The notes below the pieces were generated by a model. That model had not been told where the DNA came from. It ran no database searches and worked only from the letters and a program-made list of their open reading frames with translations. A DNA stretch of 64,000 nucleotides from Photobacterium malacitanum (lineage in GTDB: Bacteria > Pseudomonadota > Gammaproteobacteria > Enterobacterales > Vibrionaceae): assembly GCF_900185615.1 (NCBI RefSeq), contig NZ_FYAK01000003.1, positions 248,001 through 312,000 on the forward strand, written 5' to 3'. Shown here in pieces: positions 53,649-63,020 of the stretch. The number at the start of each line of letters is the position of its first letter. Position 1 is the first letter of the stretch. Made by a program: the position numbers and the translations under genes.

Positions 53649-55604
53649 ATGGGCGGTCTTTTTGTATCTGGGGGGTTTGTGGTTCTAAATATTAAAGGGC
53701 AAAGAGAGCATAAAGGTTTTCAATTAAAAATTGATGCTGATGTTAATAGCGATATAGTCGTATTAACAGGTAAAAATGGCTCAGGAAAAACTAGACTACT
53801 TGAGAGTATTCAAAATCGGTCATCTGAGGTGAGGATTGATGGTGAACTTATTGATAGTCAGGAAATATCAATAGTTCCACATTCTTCATTAAATCCAAAC
53901 TTAAGCAATGGTTATGATATAACTCAACGACAGGCAAGGATAACAGCGACACTAAGGTTTTATGAGCAAATAAAGCATGAATTTGACCTTCCATATGATC
54001 AAAATCGCGCAAATATGTACGCTCGAAATTCTATGGGTAGAGATAATGGTCTAGATTATTTGTCTCTTTTTAGGTTAATTTCATCAATAGCAAAAACACT
54101 TAATAAACCAGCAAGTGAATTAACAGATAATGATATTATTCTCCATTTTGAAGAGCCAATGAATAATATTCTTGGTATCCAAAATATCTCTTCAATAGTA
54201 AATCAGTACATTCAACGGAAAGAACAAAATGAAATAAATGAGTGGAAAAACACAATAAAAAAACAGGATGTTGACTATTTTACAGATGAGGAATTTATCA
54301 ATGTATTTGGTAATAAACCGTGGTTAACCATAAATGAGATATTAAATGATACTTTTGAAGGTAAATTTCAATTTAATATACCGGACGAAGCATCAAAAAG
54401 TTATGCTTATCAAGCACAATTAATTCAGAGCCATACGGGAAATTCTGTTGGTGTTGATGCGTTATCGTCAGGAGAAAAGACATTACTTTGGTTAGCATTA
54501 ACATTATTTAATAGCCAATATTATGATGCGAATATTATTAAGGTTCCTAGAGTATTATTAATTGATGAGCCAGATGCATTTTTACATCCTAAAATGGTAG
54601 CTAAAATGTATAAGGTTTTAGATTCTTTTCATCGAAATTTTGGTTCAAAAGTAGTTATTACAACACATTCTCCAACAACTGTAGCGCTAGCTCCAGATAA
54701 TAGTGTTTATATTATCGAACAAGGGGTTTTAACTTTAGTTGAAAAAGATGTCGCAATTTCTGAATTGTTAGATGGCATAACTCAGATATCATTAAGCCCT
54801 GATAACAGAAGACAAGTTTTTGTTGAAAGTCAATATGATGCAAATGTATATCAATTAATTTATTCAAAATTAGTCCATCGCTCTACGGAGATTGATCCTA
54901 AGATATCTTTAAATTTTATTAGCTCAGGACCTAAAATGGCAGCTAAACAAATTGAGGATAAAGTAAAACAAATTCTTAGAATTGATGACCTTGATCGTAT
55001 TCAAGACTTTGTTCAAGCTGTAAATGGTGTGGGAAGCTGTAGTCATGTTATAGGTCAAGTGGATGCTTTAATTGAAAACGGAAATAATAGTGTCCGTGGA
55101 ATAATTGATTGGGATAAAAAAAATTTCTCAAATAATAAAATAGCAGTTCTTGGCGAAAACTATGCTTATTCTATAGAAAATATTGCATTAGATCCTATAT
55201 GTATAATGCTTTTACTTCATATGCATGAACCCGATAAATTCACAGTTTTTGATATTTGTGGTAAGGACACTTCTTGGTTTTTGTGGCTAGAAGATATTGA
55301 ATTACTTCAAGCTTCTTTAGATAAGTTCATTCTAAAAGTTTTAGGTAGAGATAATAATAAAGACGTTACTACCTCATATATTTCTGGGATTAATTTTCTT
55401 ACAGATACTGAATATTTAAATAAACAAGGCCATTCTCTTGAAAAGATAGTTAAACAAAATTATCCACAATTAAATGCATTCGCAACGTCAAAAAAGGATG
55501 GTGAATTAAAATGGAAAATAGTACAAAAATCAATGATTACATATACTGATGGTAAGTTAATTCCAAAAGCATTTGAATCTGTTATATCGTCTGTTCAAAA
55601 ATAA
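53649..55604 (+). CDS. OLD-like ABC ATPase with TOPRIM/DUF4435-like C-terminus, candidate defence protein
   Basis: A 651-residue single-gene ATPase. The N-terminal half is an AAA_15/21-type ABC ATPase split by a long insertion: Walker A GKNGSGKT (41-48), signature LSSGE (272-276), Walker B LLIDEP (303-308) and H-loop TTHSP (338-342). The C-terminal part has FVESQYD (Glu393, Asp397), IIDWD (Asp487, Asp489) and SIEN (508-511), the acidic pattern of TOPRIM-related DUF4435 and OLD nucleases. No membrane segments. Base composition is much more AT-rich than its neighbours, it lies beside REP arrays, and no partner gene adjoins. The start is uncertain: GTG 53640, ATG 53649 and GTG 53679 are possible; the AGGAGG is too far from all. 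Confidence 0.8.
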   Translation: MGGLFVSGGFVVLNIKGQREHKGFQLKIDADVNSDIVVLTGKNGSGKTRLLESIQNRSSEVRIDGELIDSQEISIVPHSSLNPNLSNGYDITQRQARITATLRFYEQIKHEFDLPYDQNRANMYARNSMGRDNGLDYLSLFRLISSIAKTLNKPASELTDNDIILHFEEPMNNILGIQNISSIVNQYIQRKEQNEINEWKNTIKKQDVDYFTDEEFINVFGNKPWLTINEILNDTFEGKFQFNIPDEASKSYAYQAQLIQSHTGNSVGVDALSSGEKTLLWLALTLFNSQYYDANIIKVPRVLLIDEPDAFLHPKMVAKMYKVLDSFHRNFGSKVVITTHSPTTVALAPDNSVYIIEQGVLTLVEKDVAISELLDGITQISLSPDNRRQVFVESQYDANVYQLIYSKLVHRSTEIDPKISLNFISSGPKMAAKQIEDKVKQILRIDDLDRIQDFVQAVNGVGSCSHVIGQVDALIENGNNSVRGIIDWDKKNFSNNKIAVLGENYAYSIENIALDPICIMLLLHMHEPDKFTVFDICGKDTSWFLWLEDIELLQASLDKFILKVLGRDNNKDVTTSYISGINFLTDTEYLNKQGHSLEKIVKQNYPQLNAFATSKKDGELKWKIVQKSMITYTDGKLIPKAFESVISSVQK

Positions 55605-55702
55605 AATTTAAAAATAAATCATGCGGTTGAATTGCTCTAAGAGGAGTGATTTGGCTGCCTTTTCTATATTTAATTTCAATGCGCATAAATCCCCATACTG
55701 TT

Positions 55703-55732
55703 AAATACCGTCCATCGAGGCGGTATTTTTAT
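55703..55732 (+). terminator. Terminator after the ATPase gene
   Basis: Stem AAATACCG/CGGTATTT with a ten-base loop and a T tail. Confidence 0.75.
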
Positions 55733-55814
55733 ATCAGCTACACAACTATCAGTCAGGGAATCGCTGTTCTTCATCCCTAATAACCTCGATCCTATAACCC
55801 TATATTCCAAACCC

Positions 55815-55838
55815 AAAAAAGGGCACATTATGTGCCCT
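55815..55838 (-). terminator. Terminator after the dicarboxylate/amino acid symporter gene
   Basis: Minus strand stem GGGCACATAATGTGCCC followed by six T. The stem is perfect with a minimal loop. Confidence 0.85.
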
Positions 55839-55873
55839 TGAATTATGTTGTGTTCGCAAGTTTTTACTTGCTG

Positions 55874-57193
55874 TTATGATTTCTGTGGTTGCGGCTGAGG
55901 ATGAAAACGAACAGCTTCATCTTCAGTTGCAGCTAATGGATCGTTAAAACGCTCAACATCCATCTCGCCTTCAGATTTAGCAACAATACAGGTTACGACG
56001 CTATCACCAGTAATGTTCACCGCAGTACGCACCATATCAAGTAGACGGTCAACGCCCATGATTAATGCGATACCTTCAACAGGTAGGCCAACTTGGTTAA
56101 GTACCATCGCTAGCATAATCAGACCAACGCCAGGAACACCCGCAGTACCGACTGACGCTAACGTTGCAGTTAGAATAACCATTAGGTAATCGGTCATGGT
56201 GAGGTCGATATTAAACGCCTGCGCAATAAATACCGTCGCCACACCTTGCATAATCGCAGTGCCGTCCATGTTAATGGTTGCACCTAGTGGAACAGTAAAT
56301 GAGGCAATTTTATTGTTTACACCTAAACGCTTAGTGGCCGTTTCCATGGTGACAGGAATGGTTGCGTTTGATGACGCGGTTGAGAAAGCAAACATCACCG
56401 CATCTTCCATTTTCTTTAGGAAGGTAAGTGGGCTTAAACCAGTAAAGGCCTTTAGCATCACGCTGTAAGTGACTAATGCGTGTAGTAATAGTGCTGCTAC
56501 CAATACTAAGAAGTAGTTAATTAAACTATAAATAGCGTCAAGGCCTAAGCCTGTAAATAGCTTAGCCATTAAGAAGAACACACCAAATGGTGCAATGTTC
56601 ATTAATAATGCCACCAACTTCATGATCACTTCATTTAAATCAGCAAAGACGGCTGCTAGACGCTCTCCCGGTTTACCCGCAGCACTGATTGCGATACCAA
56701 ATAATACCGCAAACACAATAATCTGTAGGGTATTACCACTTGCCATTGCACTGATTGGGTTGGTTGGGAACATGCCTACGATAACGCTACCTAGTGACGG
56801 TGCTTCTTTTGAGGCAAAGGTTGTCGCTGCACTTAAATCGGCACCTGTACCTGGCTGAAAGATATTTGCCATGGTTAATGCAAGCGTAATTGCTAAGGCC
56901 GTTGTTGTTAGATAAAACGCAAGGGTTTTACCGCCTAAACGACCCAATGTTGCTAAATCTTTTAATGAGCTAGTACCACAAACCAGTGATACAAAAACCA
57001 GAGGAACAACCAACATCTTTAAACTGGCAATAAAGATTTTACCACCGACATCAAACAGGCCATTTACGATATAGTCATGAATAAAAGCGATATCAGCAAA
57101 AAGGGAACGGATCATAAATCCTGTCAGAATACCTAGCACCATGCCGAGAATAACGCGGCTGGTGAGTGACATTTTTTTCTTTTCTGTGGTCAT
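55874..57193 (-). CDS. Dicarboxylate/amino acid:cation symporter (DAACS family)
   Basis: An inner-membrane secondary carrier of 439 residues, with eight membrane helices and two re-entrant hairpins as in the glutamate transporter fold. Family motifs are MLVVPLVFVSLVCG, the serine-rich hairpin FSTASSNATIPVTMETA, and GATINMDGTAI (NMDGT). These match GltP/GltT-type glutamate/aspartate carriers, but DctA-like and serine/threonine carriers share the same motifs, so the substrate is not assigned. The acidic, Gln/Pro-rich C-terminal tail is likely cytoplasmic. It stands alone with its own terminator. Confidence 0.9.
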   Translation of the reverse strand: MTTEKKKMSLTSRVILGMVLGILTGFMIRSLFADIAFIHDYIVNGLFDVGGKIFIASLKMLVVPLVFVSLVCGTSSLKDLATLGRLGGKTLAFYLTTTALAITLALTMANIFQPGTGADLSAATTFASKEAPSLGSVIVGMFPTNPISAMASGNTLQIIVFAVLFGIAISAAGKPGERLAAVFADLNEVIMKLVALLMNIAPFGVFFLMAKLFTGLGLDAIYSLINYFLVLVAALLLHALVTYSVMLKAFTGLSPLTFLKKMEDAVMFAFSTASSNATIPVTMETATKRLGVNNKIASFTVPLGATINMDGTAIMQGVATVFIAQAFNIDLTMTDYLMVILTATLASVGTAGVPGVGLIMLAMVLNQVGLPVEGIALIMGVDRLLDMVRTAVNITGDSVVTCIVAKSEGEMDVERFNDPLAATEDEAVRFHPQPQPQKS

Positions 57194-57507
57194 GAAAACT
57201 TATCCTTATGTTTATTCACCCTGTCCTTCGGTAATCAGAGTGCCTTCGGAGAGTAGCAGTTATTTGTCTGTTAACGCGAAGTAATAATTATTATTAATGT
57301 CTAAAATATGCGTTAACTCACAAATTTTATACTGATTTCATGTTTCGAATGGTGGTTTTTAACTGTATTTTAACAATTGTGACATTTTAAAATCATAAAT
57401 CACAGGGTGGTTATTGTTTTTGCGAGGTATTATGTCGGAATTTTCGATAAATGGTGTTTTGGTAAATGTCTTTTTGTGAATATATTAATGAGGGTAATAA
57501 CAACAAA
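57194..57507. other. Upstream region of the DAACS symporter gene
   Basis: About 310 AT-rich bases between the symporter start and the terminator of the next minus-strand gene. It should hold the symporter promoter. I see no repeat, RNA gene or clear operator. Confidence 0.45.
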
Positions 57508-57543
57508 GCCACGCATTTTTACCGTGGGTAAAATACGTGGCTT
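57508..57543 (-). terminator. Terminator after the CoADR-like gene
   Basis: Long stem GCCACG-x-ATTTTTACC / GGTAAAAT-x-CGTGGC with a tight loop, followed on the minus strand by TTTGTTGTTATT. Confidence 0.6.
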
Positions 57544-57574
57544 GTTTGTGTCTTTTATTCGCTGATGGGGTTAT

Positions 57575-58903
57575 TTATTTTGCGACATTACCAGCAACAT
57601 TCATAATATCCCAAGTTCGCGCAAAAGGGGGCGCATAAGCAAAATCCATCATGCCTAATTGCTCGGTAGTAGCGCCAAGACTGATTGCGACCGCAAGTGC
57701 ATCAACGCGGTGTACTGCACCTTTATTACCAATTAATTGACCACCCAGTAATTGTTTATTATCAGCGCGGTAAACCAATTTTATATAAAGAGGTGATTGA
57801 CCTTCACAGTAATTGGTGTGGCATTTATCACTGATATAAACCGTGCGGTAATCAATATTTGCTTGTTTAGCTTCGCGTTCAGAAAGCCCGGTACGACCAG
57901 CTTCTAAACCCAATACTTTGACACAACTGGTACCCAATGTACCGTCATAGCTGAGGTTTTTTCCTGCGATATTCTCACCAACTAAGCGACCCATTTTATT
58001 GGCACCTGTTGCCAGCGGAATATAAACCGGTTGTTGTAATTGCGCATGCCAAATAGTGGCACAATCACCTGCAGCCCAGATATTATCAATCGAGGTTTGA
58101 CCTTGTTGATCAATCACAATTGCGCCATTTGCTAAACGTTCAATGCCAGTTGCAGCAATAAAATCAGTATTAGGTTTTACTCCAGTGCAGCAGATAACCA
58201 TGTCAGTCGAGTAGATGGCTTGATCGGTTTTAATACTGGTAACACGATCGTCACCAATAATTTCACACACCGACTCTTTAAGGTGAATGCTAACTCCTGC
58301 TTGCTCAAGCTCTGGTTGAATATGTTGGCTAATTTCATTATCAAACGCATCTGGAATTAAACAGGCTGCACGTTCAATCAAACGTACTGTTTTACCTTGA
58401 TGGATCATCGCTTCAGCAACTTCTAAACCAATAAAACCAGAACCAATAATAGTGACGTGTTGACAATGTGGATCAGCAAGGGCGGTTTTAATATTCAAAC
58501 CATCTTGCATGCGACGTAAAGAATAAACCCCTTGCTTTTCAAGACCTACAATCGGTGGCAAAACTTCTTTGGCACCAGTGGCAATCATTAAGCGATCATA
58601 ACCGACGGTGTGCATTTCTCCTTGATGGACTACAGTCAGTTGTTGTTGTTCGGTATTGAGCTCAGTAACACGATGTTGAGTCAGTACTGTAATGCCTTTT
58701 TCTGCAAATTGTTGCGGTGTAAATTCAGCCATAAAGTTATGATCAGAAAACTCATCACCAATGTAATAAGGCAATCCACAAGCGCCGAAAGAAATAACAT
58801 CAGAAGCTTCATAAACAATAATTTCAGCGGTTGGATTTATGCGTTTTGCTTTTGCTGCGGCACTCATGCCAGCGGCTTCGCCGCCAATGATGATAATTTT
58901 CAT
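57575..58903 (-). CDS. FAD/NAD(P) disulfide oxidoreductase, CoA-disulfide-reductase-like
   Basis: A 442-residue flavoprotein of the single-cysteine pyridine nucleotide-disulfide reductase group. It has FAD-binding IGGEAAGMSAAAKAKR, the catalytic cysteine in SFGACGLPYYIGD (about residue 42), NAD(P)-binding IGSGFIGLEVAEAM, and NIWAAGDCATI. Members with the CGLPY motif are CoA-disulfide reductases, CoA-persulfide reductases or NADH oxidases; sequence alone does not separate them. The neighbour upstream on the same strand is cystine carrier tcyP, 70 bases away, suggesting a role in disulfide or sulfane-sulfur reduction. Confidence 0.85.
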   Translation of the reverse strand: MKIIIIGGEAAGMSAAAKAKRINPTAEIIVYEASDVISFGACGLPYYIGDEFSDHNFMAEFTPQQFAEKGITVLTQHRVTELNTEQQQLTVVHQGEMHTVGYDRLMIATGAKEVLPPIVGLEKQGVYSLRRMQDGLNIKTALADPHCQHVTIIGSGFIGLEVAEAMIHQGKTVRLIERAACLIPDAFDNEISQHIQPELEQAGVSIHLKESVCEIIGDDRVTSIKTDQAIYSTDMVICCTGVKPNTDFIAATGIERLANGAIVIDQQGQTSIDNIWAAGDCATIWHAQLQQPVYIPLATGANKMGRLVGENIAGKNLSYDGTLGTSCVKVLGLEAGRTGLSEREAKQANIDYRTVYISDKCHTNYCEGQSPLYIKLVYRADNKQLLGGQLIGNKGAVHRVDALAVAISLGATTEQLGMMDFAYAPPFARTWDIMNVAGNVAK

Positions 58904-58927
58904 ACTATTATGTATTCCTAAAAAAGT

Positions 58928-58962
58928 AGTAAGGGAGGCAATCCACCTCCCTTAAAGTGGTA
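58928..58962 (-). terminator. Possible terminator or attenuator between tcyP and the CoADR-like gene
   Basis: Stem TAAGGGAGG/CCTCCCTTA with a seven-base loop. On the minus strand, six T begin four bases after the stem, so termination may be partial. Confidence 0.55.
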
Positions 58963-58973
58963 TTTAATACGGT

Positions 58974-60377
58974 TTACGCTGTCGCTTCTTCACCATCAAG
59001 GTTAACAACGTCATCGCTGTTAAAGATGGTCATATCTGTTTCGCCCATTACTTTACTGGTAATGGTACCTGCAGTGATTGAACCTGATACGTTAAGAGCA
59101 GTACGGCCCATATCAATTAATGGTTCAATTGAGATTAATAGACCAGCAAGTGCGACTGGCATATCCATTGCCGATAGGACGATAAGTGCAGCAAATGTCG
59201 CACCACCACCGATACCCGCTACACCAAAAGAACTGACGGTAATAATGGCGACTAAAGTACATAGGAAGCCAATATCCATCGGGTTAATACCCACTGTTGG
59301 TGCAATCATCACTGCTAGCATGGCTGGGTAGATACCCGCACAGCCGTTTTGACCGATGGTTGAGCCAAAAGAAGCGGCAAAGTTAGCAATACCAGATGGA
59401 ATACCTAAGCATTTTTCTTGTGTTTGCACGTTCATTGGAATTGAACCTGCGCTGGTGCGTGAAGTAAACGCAAATGCTAATACTGGAATAATTTTCTTAA
59501 GATGGCGTAGCGGGTTAATGCCTACCATAGCAACAAGTGCTAAGTGAATGATGAACATTAGAATTAATGCTGCGTATGAAGCAAAAACGAAGTTCGCAAG
59601 GTTGACGATATCAGTGTAGTTTGAGCCTGAAATCACCTTGGTCATTAGCGCTAGAACACCAAATGGTGTCAGGCGTAAAACTAAGGTTACCATACGCATT
59701 ACAATCGTTTGAGCGACTTTAATGAAGCTTTCAAATTGAGCGAAAATCTCAGGCTTTTTCTTGGCAATACCAGTTGCAGATAGGCCAATAAAGATAGAGA
59801 AAATAACCACTGCGATAGTTGAAGTGCGGCGAGCACCAGTCATATCGAGGAATGGGTTTGCTGGAATAAACTCAATCATTAATTTAGCAAATGACATTGC
59901 TTCAACATTAGAAAGGGTTGATTCAAGACTCTTAGCACGTGCCATTTCAGCCGCACCAGAGGTTAATCCTTCAGCAGTAAGGCCAAACAATTGTGCCATT
60001 AAAATACCAACACAAGCAGCAATCATGGTGGTAACAATCAATACTCCAAGAGTTAAACTACTGATTTTACCTAATGATGTACCGCCATTGAGTTTCAAAA
60101 TAGCTGAAATGATAGACACCATCACTAATGGAATAATGATCATTTGTAGTAGGCGAACATAACCAACGCCTACAATGTCAAAATATTCAATCGATGTTTT
60201 GATGACCTCAGAGCCTGCACCGTAAAAAACTTGTAGTGCAGCACCAAATGCGATACCTAAACCTAAGCCCGCAAATACACGTTTAGTAAAGCTATAGTGT
60301 TTGTTTTGCATATGATAAAGAAATGCAATCAAGCCAATAAATATGGCGAGGTTCGTTACAATACCTAAGGTCATCAT
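58974..60377 (-). CDS. tcyP: L-cystine transporter TcyP
   Basis: A proton/sodium-coupled L-cystine carrier of the DAACS fold. The 467-residue product matches E. coli YdjN/TcyP: GYVRLLQMIIIPLVMVSIISA, GLTAEGLTSG, the FTSRTSAGSIPMNVQ hairpin in place of the glutamate-carrier serine-rich loop, and GQNGCAGIYPAM. Two ATGs begin the gene (MMTLG), so the start is uncertain by one codon. A disulfide reductase-like gene follows on the same strand. Confidence 0.9.
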   Translation of the reverse strand: MMTLGIVTNLAIFIGLIAFLYHMQNKHYSFTKRVFAGLGLGIAFGAALQVFYGAGSEVIKTSIEYFDIVGVGYVRLLQMIIIPLVMVSIISAILKLNGGTSLGKISSLTLGVLIVTTMIAACVGILMAQLFGLTAEGLTSGAAEMARAKSLESTLSNVEAMSFAKLMIEFIPANPFLDMTGARRTSTIAVVIFSIFIGLSATGIAKKKPEIFAQFESFIKVAQTIVMRMVTLVLRLTPFGVLALMTKVISGSNYTDIVNLANFVFASYAALILMFIIHLALVAMVGINPLRHLKKIIPVLAFAFTSRTSAGSIPMNVQTQEKCLGIPSGIANFAASFGSTIGQNGCAGIYPAMLAVMIAPTVGINPMDIGFLCTLVAIITVSSFGVAGIGGGATFAALIVLSAMDMPVALAGLLISIEPLIDMGRTALNVSGSITAGTITSKVMGETDMTIFNSDDVVNLDGEEATA

Positions 60378-60660
60378 GAATCCTTCATATCAAATAAAAA
60401 GAGGGTAATTTTTATCGTTCCAATATATTTAGAGTTAAATTTTGCTTCTTTAGTATTGCTTGGAAGCAAATTAACGTCATCAATGTAAGGGATATTGAGA
60501 ACTGTAAAAACGATCAAGATCGCTAATTCTGAATATGAGATGAAGATTTAGATGTAAAATTTGAATTAGCAGCGGAGCTAGATCAATATTCAACAATTCA
60601 TTAACAAGGTTTAATAAATTGATTTAATTTGATGTATTGTTGCGAAGATATATAAAAAAA
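60378..60660. other. Intergenic region between metG and tcyP
   Basis: About 280 AT-rich bases upstream of tcyP and past the metG terminator. It should hold the tcyP promoter. Nothing else is recognisable. Confidence 0.45.
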
Positions 60661-60664
60661 AGAC

Positions 60665-60698
60665 AAAAAAATACCGATAACAAGGTTATCGGTATTTC
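60665..60698 (-). terminator. Rho-independent terminator after metG
   Basis: Minus strand stem AAATACCGATAAC/TTATCGGTATTT with a four-base loop and seven T. Confidence 0.9.
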
Positions 60699-60718
60699 AA
60701 ATTAAAATGTGGTGTAAA

Positions 60719-62761
60719 TTACATTACACGCATACCTGGTTGAGCACCTTCATGCGGTTCAAGGATCCAGAGATCTTTACCACCAGGGCCCGCAGCAAGG
60801 ATCATACCTTCTGACATACCAAATTTCATTTTACGTGGTTTGAGGTTAGCAACCATTACCGTTAATTTACCAACAAGTTCTTCTGGTGTGTAAGCTGACT
60901 TAATACCAGAGAATACTTGACGCATTTCACCACCGATATCCAATTGGAATTTTAGTAGTTTGTCTGCTTTTGGCACTGCTTCACAAGCCACAATTTTAGC
61001 GATACGCATATCAACTTTAGCAAAATCATCAAATTCGATTTCAGCTTCAATTGGCTCAGCTGTTAATGGGCTAGCAGGTTGAGCGGCTTCAAGTGCAGCT
61101 TTATCAGCGGCAGCTTCTGCTTTTGATGCTTCAACCATTGCAGTAACGTGCGCAGGATCGATACGGTTAAACAATGCCTTGAACTTTGTTACTTCATGGT
61201 TTGTTAACGGTGTTTCAATACCTTCCCAAGTTAACGTTTCGTTTAAGAAGCCTTCAGTACGCTCTGCAAGTTTTGGCATTACTGGTTTTAGGTAAGCCAT
61301 TAACACGCGGAATAGGTTAATACCAACAGTACAGATTTCCTGTAGTTCTTGATCTTTACCTTCTTGTTTCGCAACAACCCAAGGTGCTTTTTCATCAACA
61401 TACTGGTTAGCTTTATCAGCCAATGCCGTAATTTCGCGAATAGCGCGGCTGTATTCACGGCTTTCATAAAGATCGCCAATGCGTGCTGCTGCAGCAACAA
61501 ATTCTGCGTAAAGTTCAGGCTCGGCAAACTTCTCAGATAACATGCCGTCAAAGCGCTTAGCAATAAAGCCTGCGTTACGTGATGCTAGGTTAACAATCTT
61601 GTTCACAACATCGCTGTTTACACGTTGAGTGAAATCTTCAAGATTAAGGTCTAGATCATCAATGCGGTTGTTTAGTTTAGCCGCGTAGTAGTAACGTAGG
61701 CATTCAGGATCAAGGTGGTTTAAGTAAGTACCTGCCTTAATGAATGTGCCTTTTGACTTCGACATTTTCGCGCCATTTACCGTTACGTAACCGTGTACGA
61801 AAACGTTATTTGGCTTACGGAAACCAGCGCCATCTAGCATGGCTGGCCAGAATAGGCTGTGGAAGTAAACAATGTCTTTACCGATAAAGTGGTAAAGCTC
61901 TGTTGAGCTGTCTTTGTTCCAGAACTCGTCAAAATCAAGATCATCGCGCTTATCACACAGGTTCTTAAATGAACCCATGTAGCCGATTGGTGCATCTAGC
62001 CATACGTAGAAGTATTTGCCAGGTTCGCCTGGGATCTCAAAACCGAAGTAAGGAGCATCACGAGAAATATCCCACTGTTGTAGGCCAGACTCGAACCACT
62101 CTTGCATCTTGTTAGCCGTTTCATCTTGAAGTGCGCCAGATTTAGTCCACGCTTTTAGCATGTCTTCAAACTGTGGCAAATCAAAGAAGAAGTGCTCAGA
62201 ATCTTTCATGACAGGTGTTGCACCAGAAACTGCTGATTTTGGATTAATCAGATCTGTCGGGCTGTAAGTTTCACCACAGTTGTCACAGTTATCGCCGTAT
62301 TGGTCTTCTGCTTTACACTTAGGGCAGGTACCTTTTACAAAGCGATCAGGTAAGAACATTTCTTTCTCAGGATCAAATAACTGAGAAATAGTACGGCTAG
62401 TAATAAAACCGTTGTCTTTTAACTGCGTGTAAACAAAAGAAGCAAGTTCACGGTTTTCAGGTGAATGTGTGCTGTGGTAATTACTAAAGTCAATATCGAA
62501 ACCAGCGAAGTCAGCTTGGTGCTCTTTGCTTACTTCTGCAATCATTTGCTCAGGTTCCACACCCATCTGCTGGGCCTTAAGCATGATTGGCGTACCGTGT
62601 GCGTCATCTGCACAGATAAAATGAACTTCATTGCCACGCAGACGCTGATAGCGCACCCAAATATCCGCTTGAACATGTTCTAGCATGTGACCTAAGTGGA
62701 TAGAACCGTTAGCGTACGGCAGGGCGCAGGTCACCAGAATTTTTCTTGGATTAGCAGCCAT
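60719..62761 (-). CDS. metG: Methionyl-tRNA synthetase
   Basis: Class I synthetase charging both tRNA-Met species. The 680-residue product has HIGH-type HLGH in [16 protein letters not shown], zinc-binding CPKC...CDNC, the KMSKS loop in [10 protein letters not shown] and a C-terminal tRNA-binding (EMAP/Trbp111) domain starting [18 protein letters not shown] that also mediates dimerisation. Length matches E. coli MetG (677). It is divergent from mrp, the same arrangement as in E. coli. Confidence 0.97.
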   Translation of the reverse strand: MAANPRKILVTCALPYANGSIHLGHMLEHVQADIWVRYQRLRGNEVHFICADDAHGTPIMLKAQQMGVEPEQMIAEVSKEHQADFAGFDIDFSNYHSTHSPENRELASFVYTQLKDNGFITSRTISQLFDPEKEMFLPDRFVKGTCPKCKAEDQYGDNCDNCGETYSPTDLINPKSAVSGATPVMKDSEHFFFDLPQFEDMLKAWTKSGALQDETANKMQEWFESGLQQWDISRDAPYFGFEIPGEPGKYFYVWLDAPIGYMGSFKNLCDKRDDLDFDEFWNKDSSTELYHFIGKDIVYFHSLFWPAMLDGAGFRKPNNVFVHGYVTVNGAKMSKSKGTFIKAGTYLNHLDPECLRYYYAAKLNNRIDDLDLNLEDFTQRVNSDVVNKIVNLASRNAGFIAKRFDGMLSEKFAEPELYAEFVAAAARIGDLYESREYSRAIREITALADKANQYVDEKAPWVVAKQEGKDQELQEICTVGINLFRVLMAYLKPVMPKLAERTEGFLNETLTWEGIETPLTNHEVTKFKALFNRIDPAHVTAMVEASKAEAAADKAALEAAQPASPLTAEPIEAEIEFDDFAKVDMRIAKIVACEAVPKADKLLKFQLDIGGEMRQVFSGIKSAYTPEELVGKLTVMVANLKPRKMKFGMSEGMILAAGPGGKDLWILEPHEGAQPGMRVM

Positions 62762-63020
62762 AATTACTTCTTTCGCTCATGATGGGTAAAAAAACATAGC
62801 TGCAAATACTACCTGATGGACAGCATATTGACTAGCATCGATACGGTTTTATCTGTTTTTGATCAGGGGAAATCGGGCGAGAAGGACACTTTGGTGGTAG
62901 CATTAAGCAAAAGAGGTAAATATTACCCGGCAGCATCAACGTTACTGGTTGTTTTGTATACTAATACTGTGACGTAGATGTTGCTAAATAAGCTATTACA
63001 TTTATGTGGAGCGCTAATTT
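62762..63020. promoter_or_regulatory. Divergent promoter region metG / mrp
   Basis: A 259-base gap between two divergent starts, expected to hold both promoters. A CAGCATATTG-rich AT segment is seen but no operator can be named. Confidence 0.5.
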
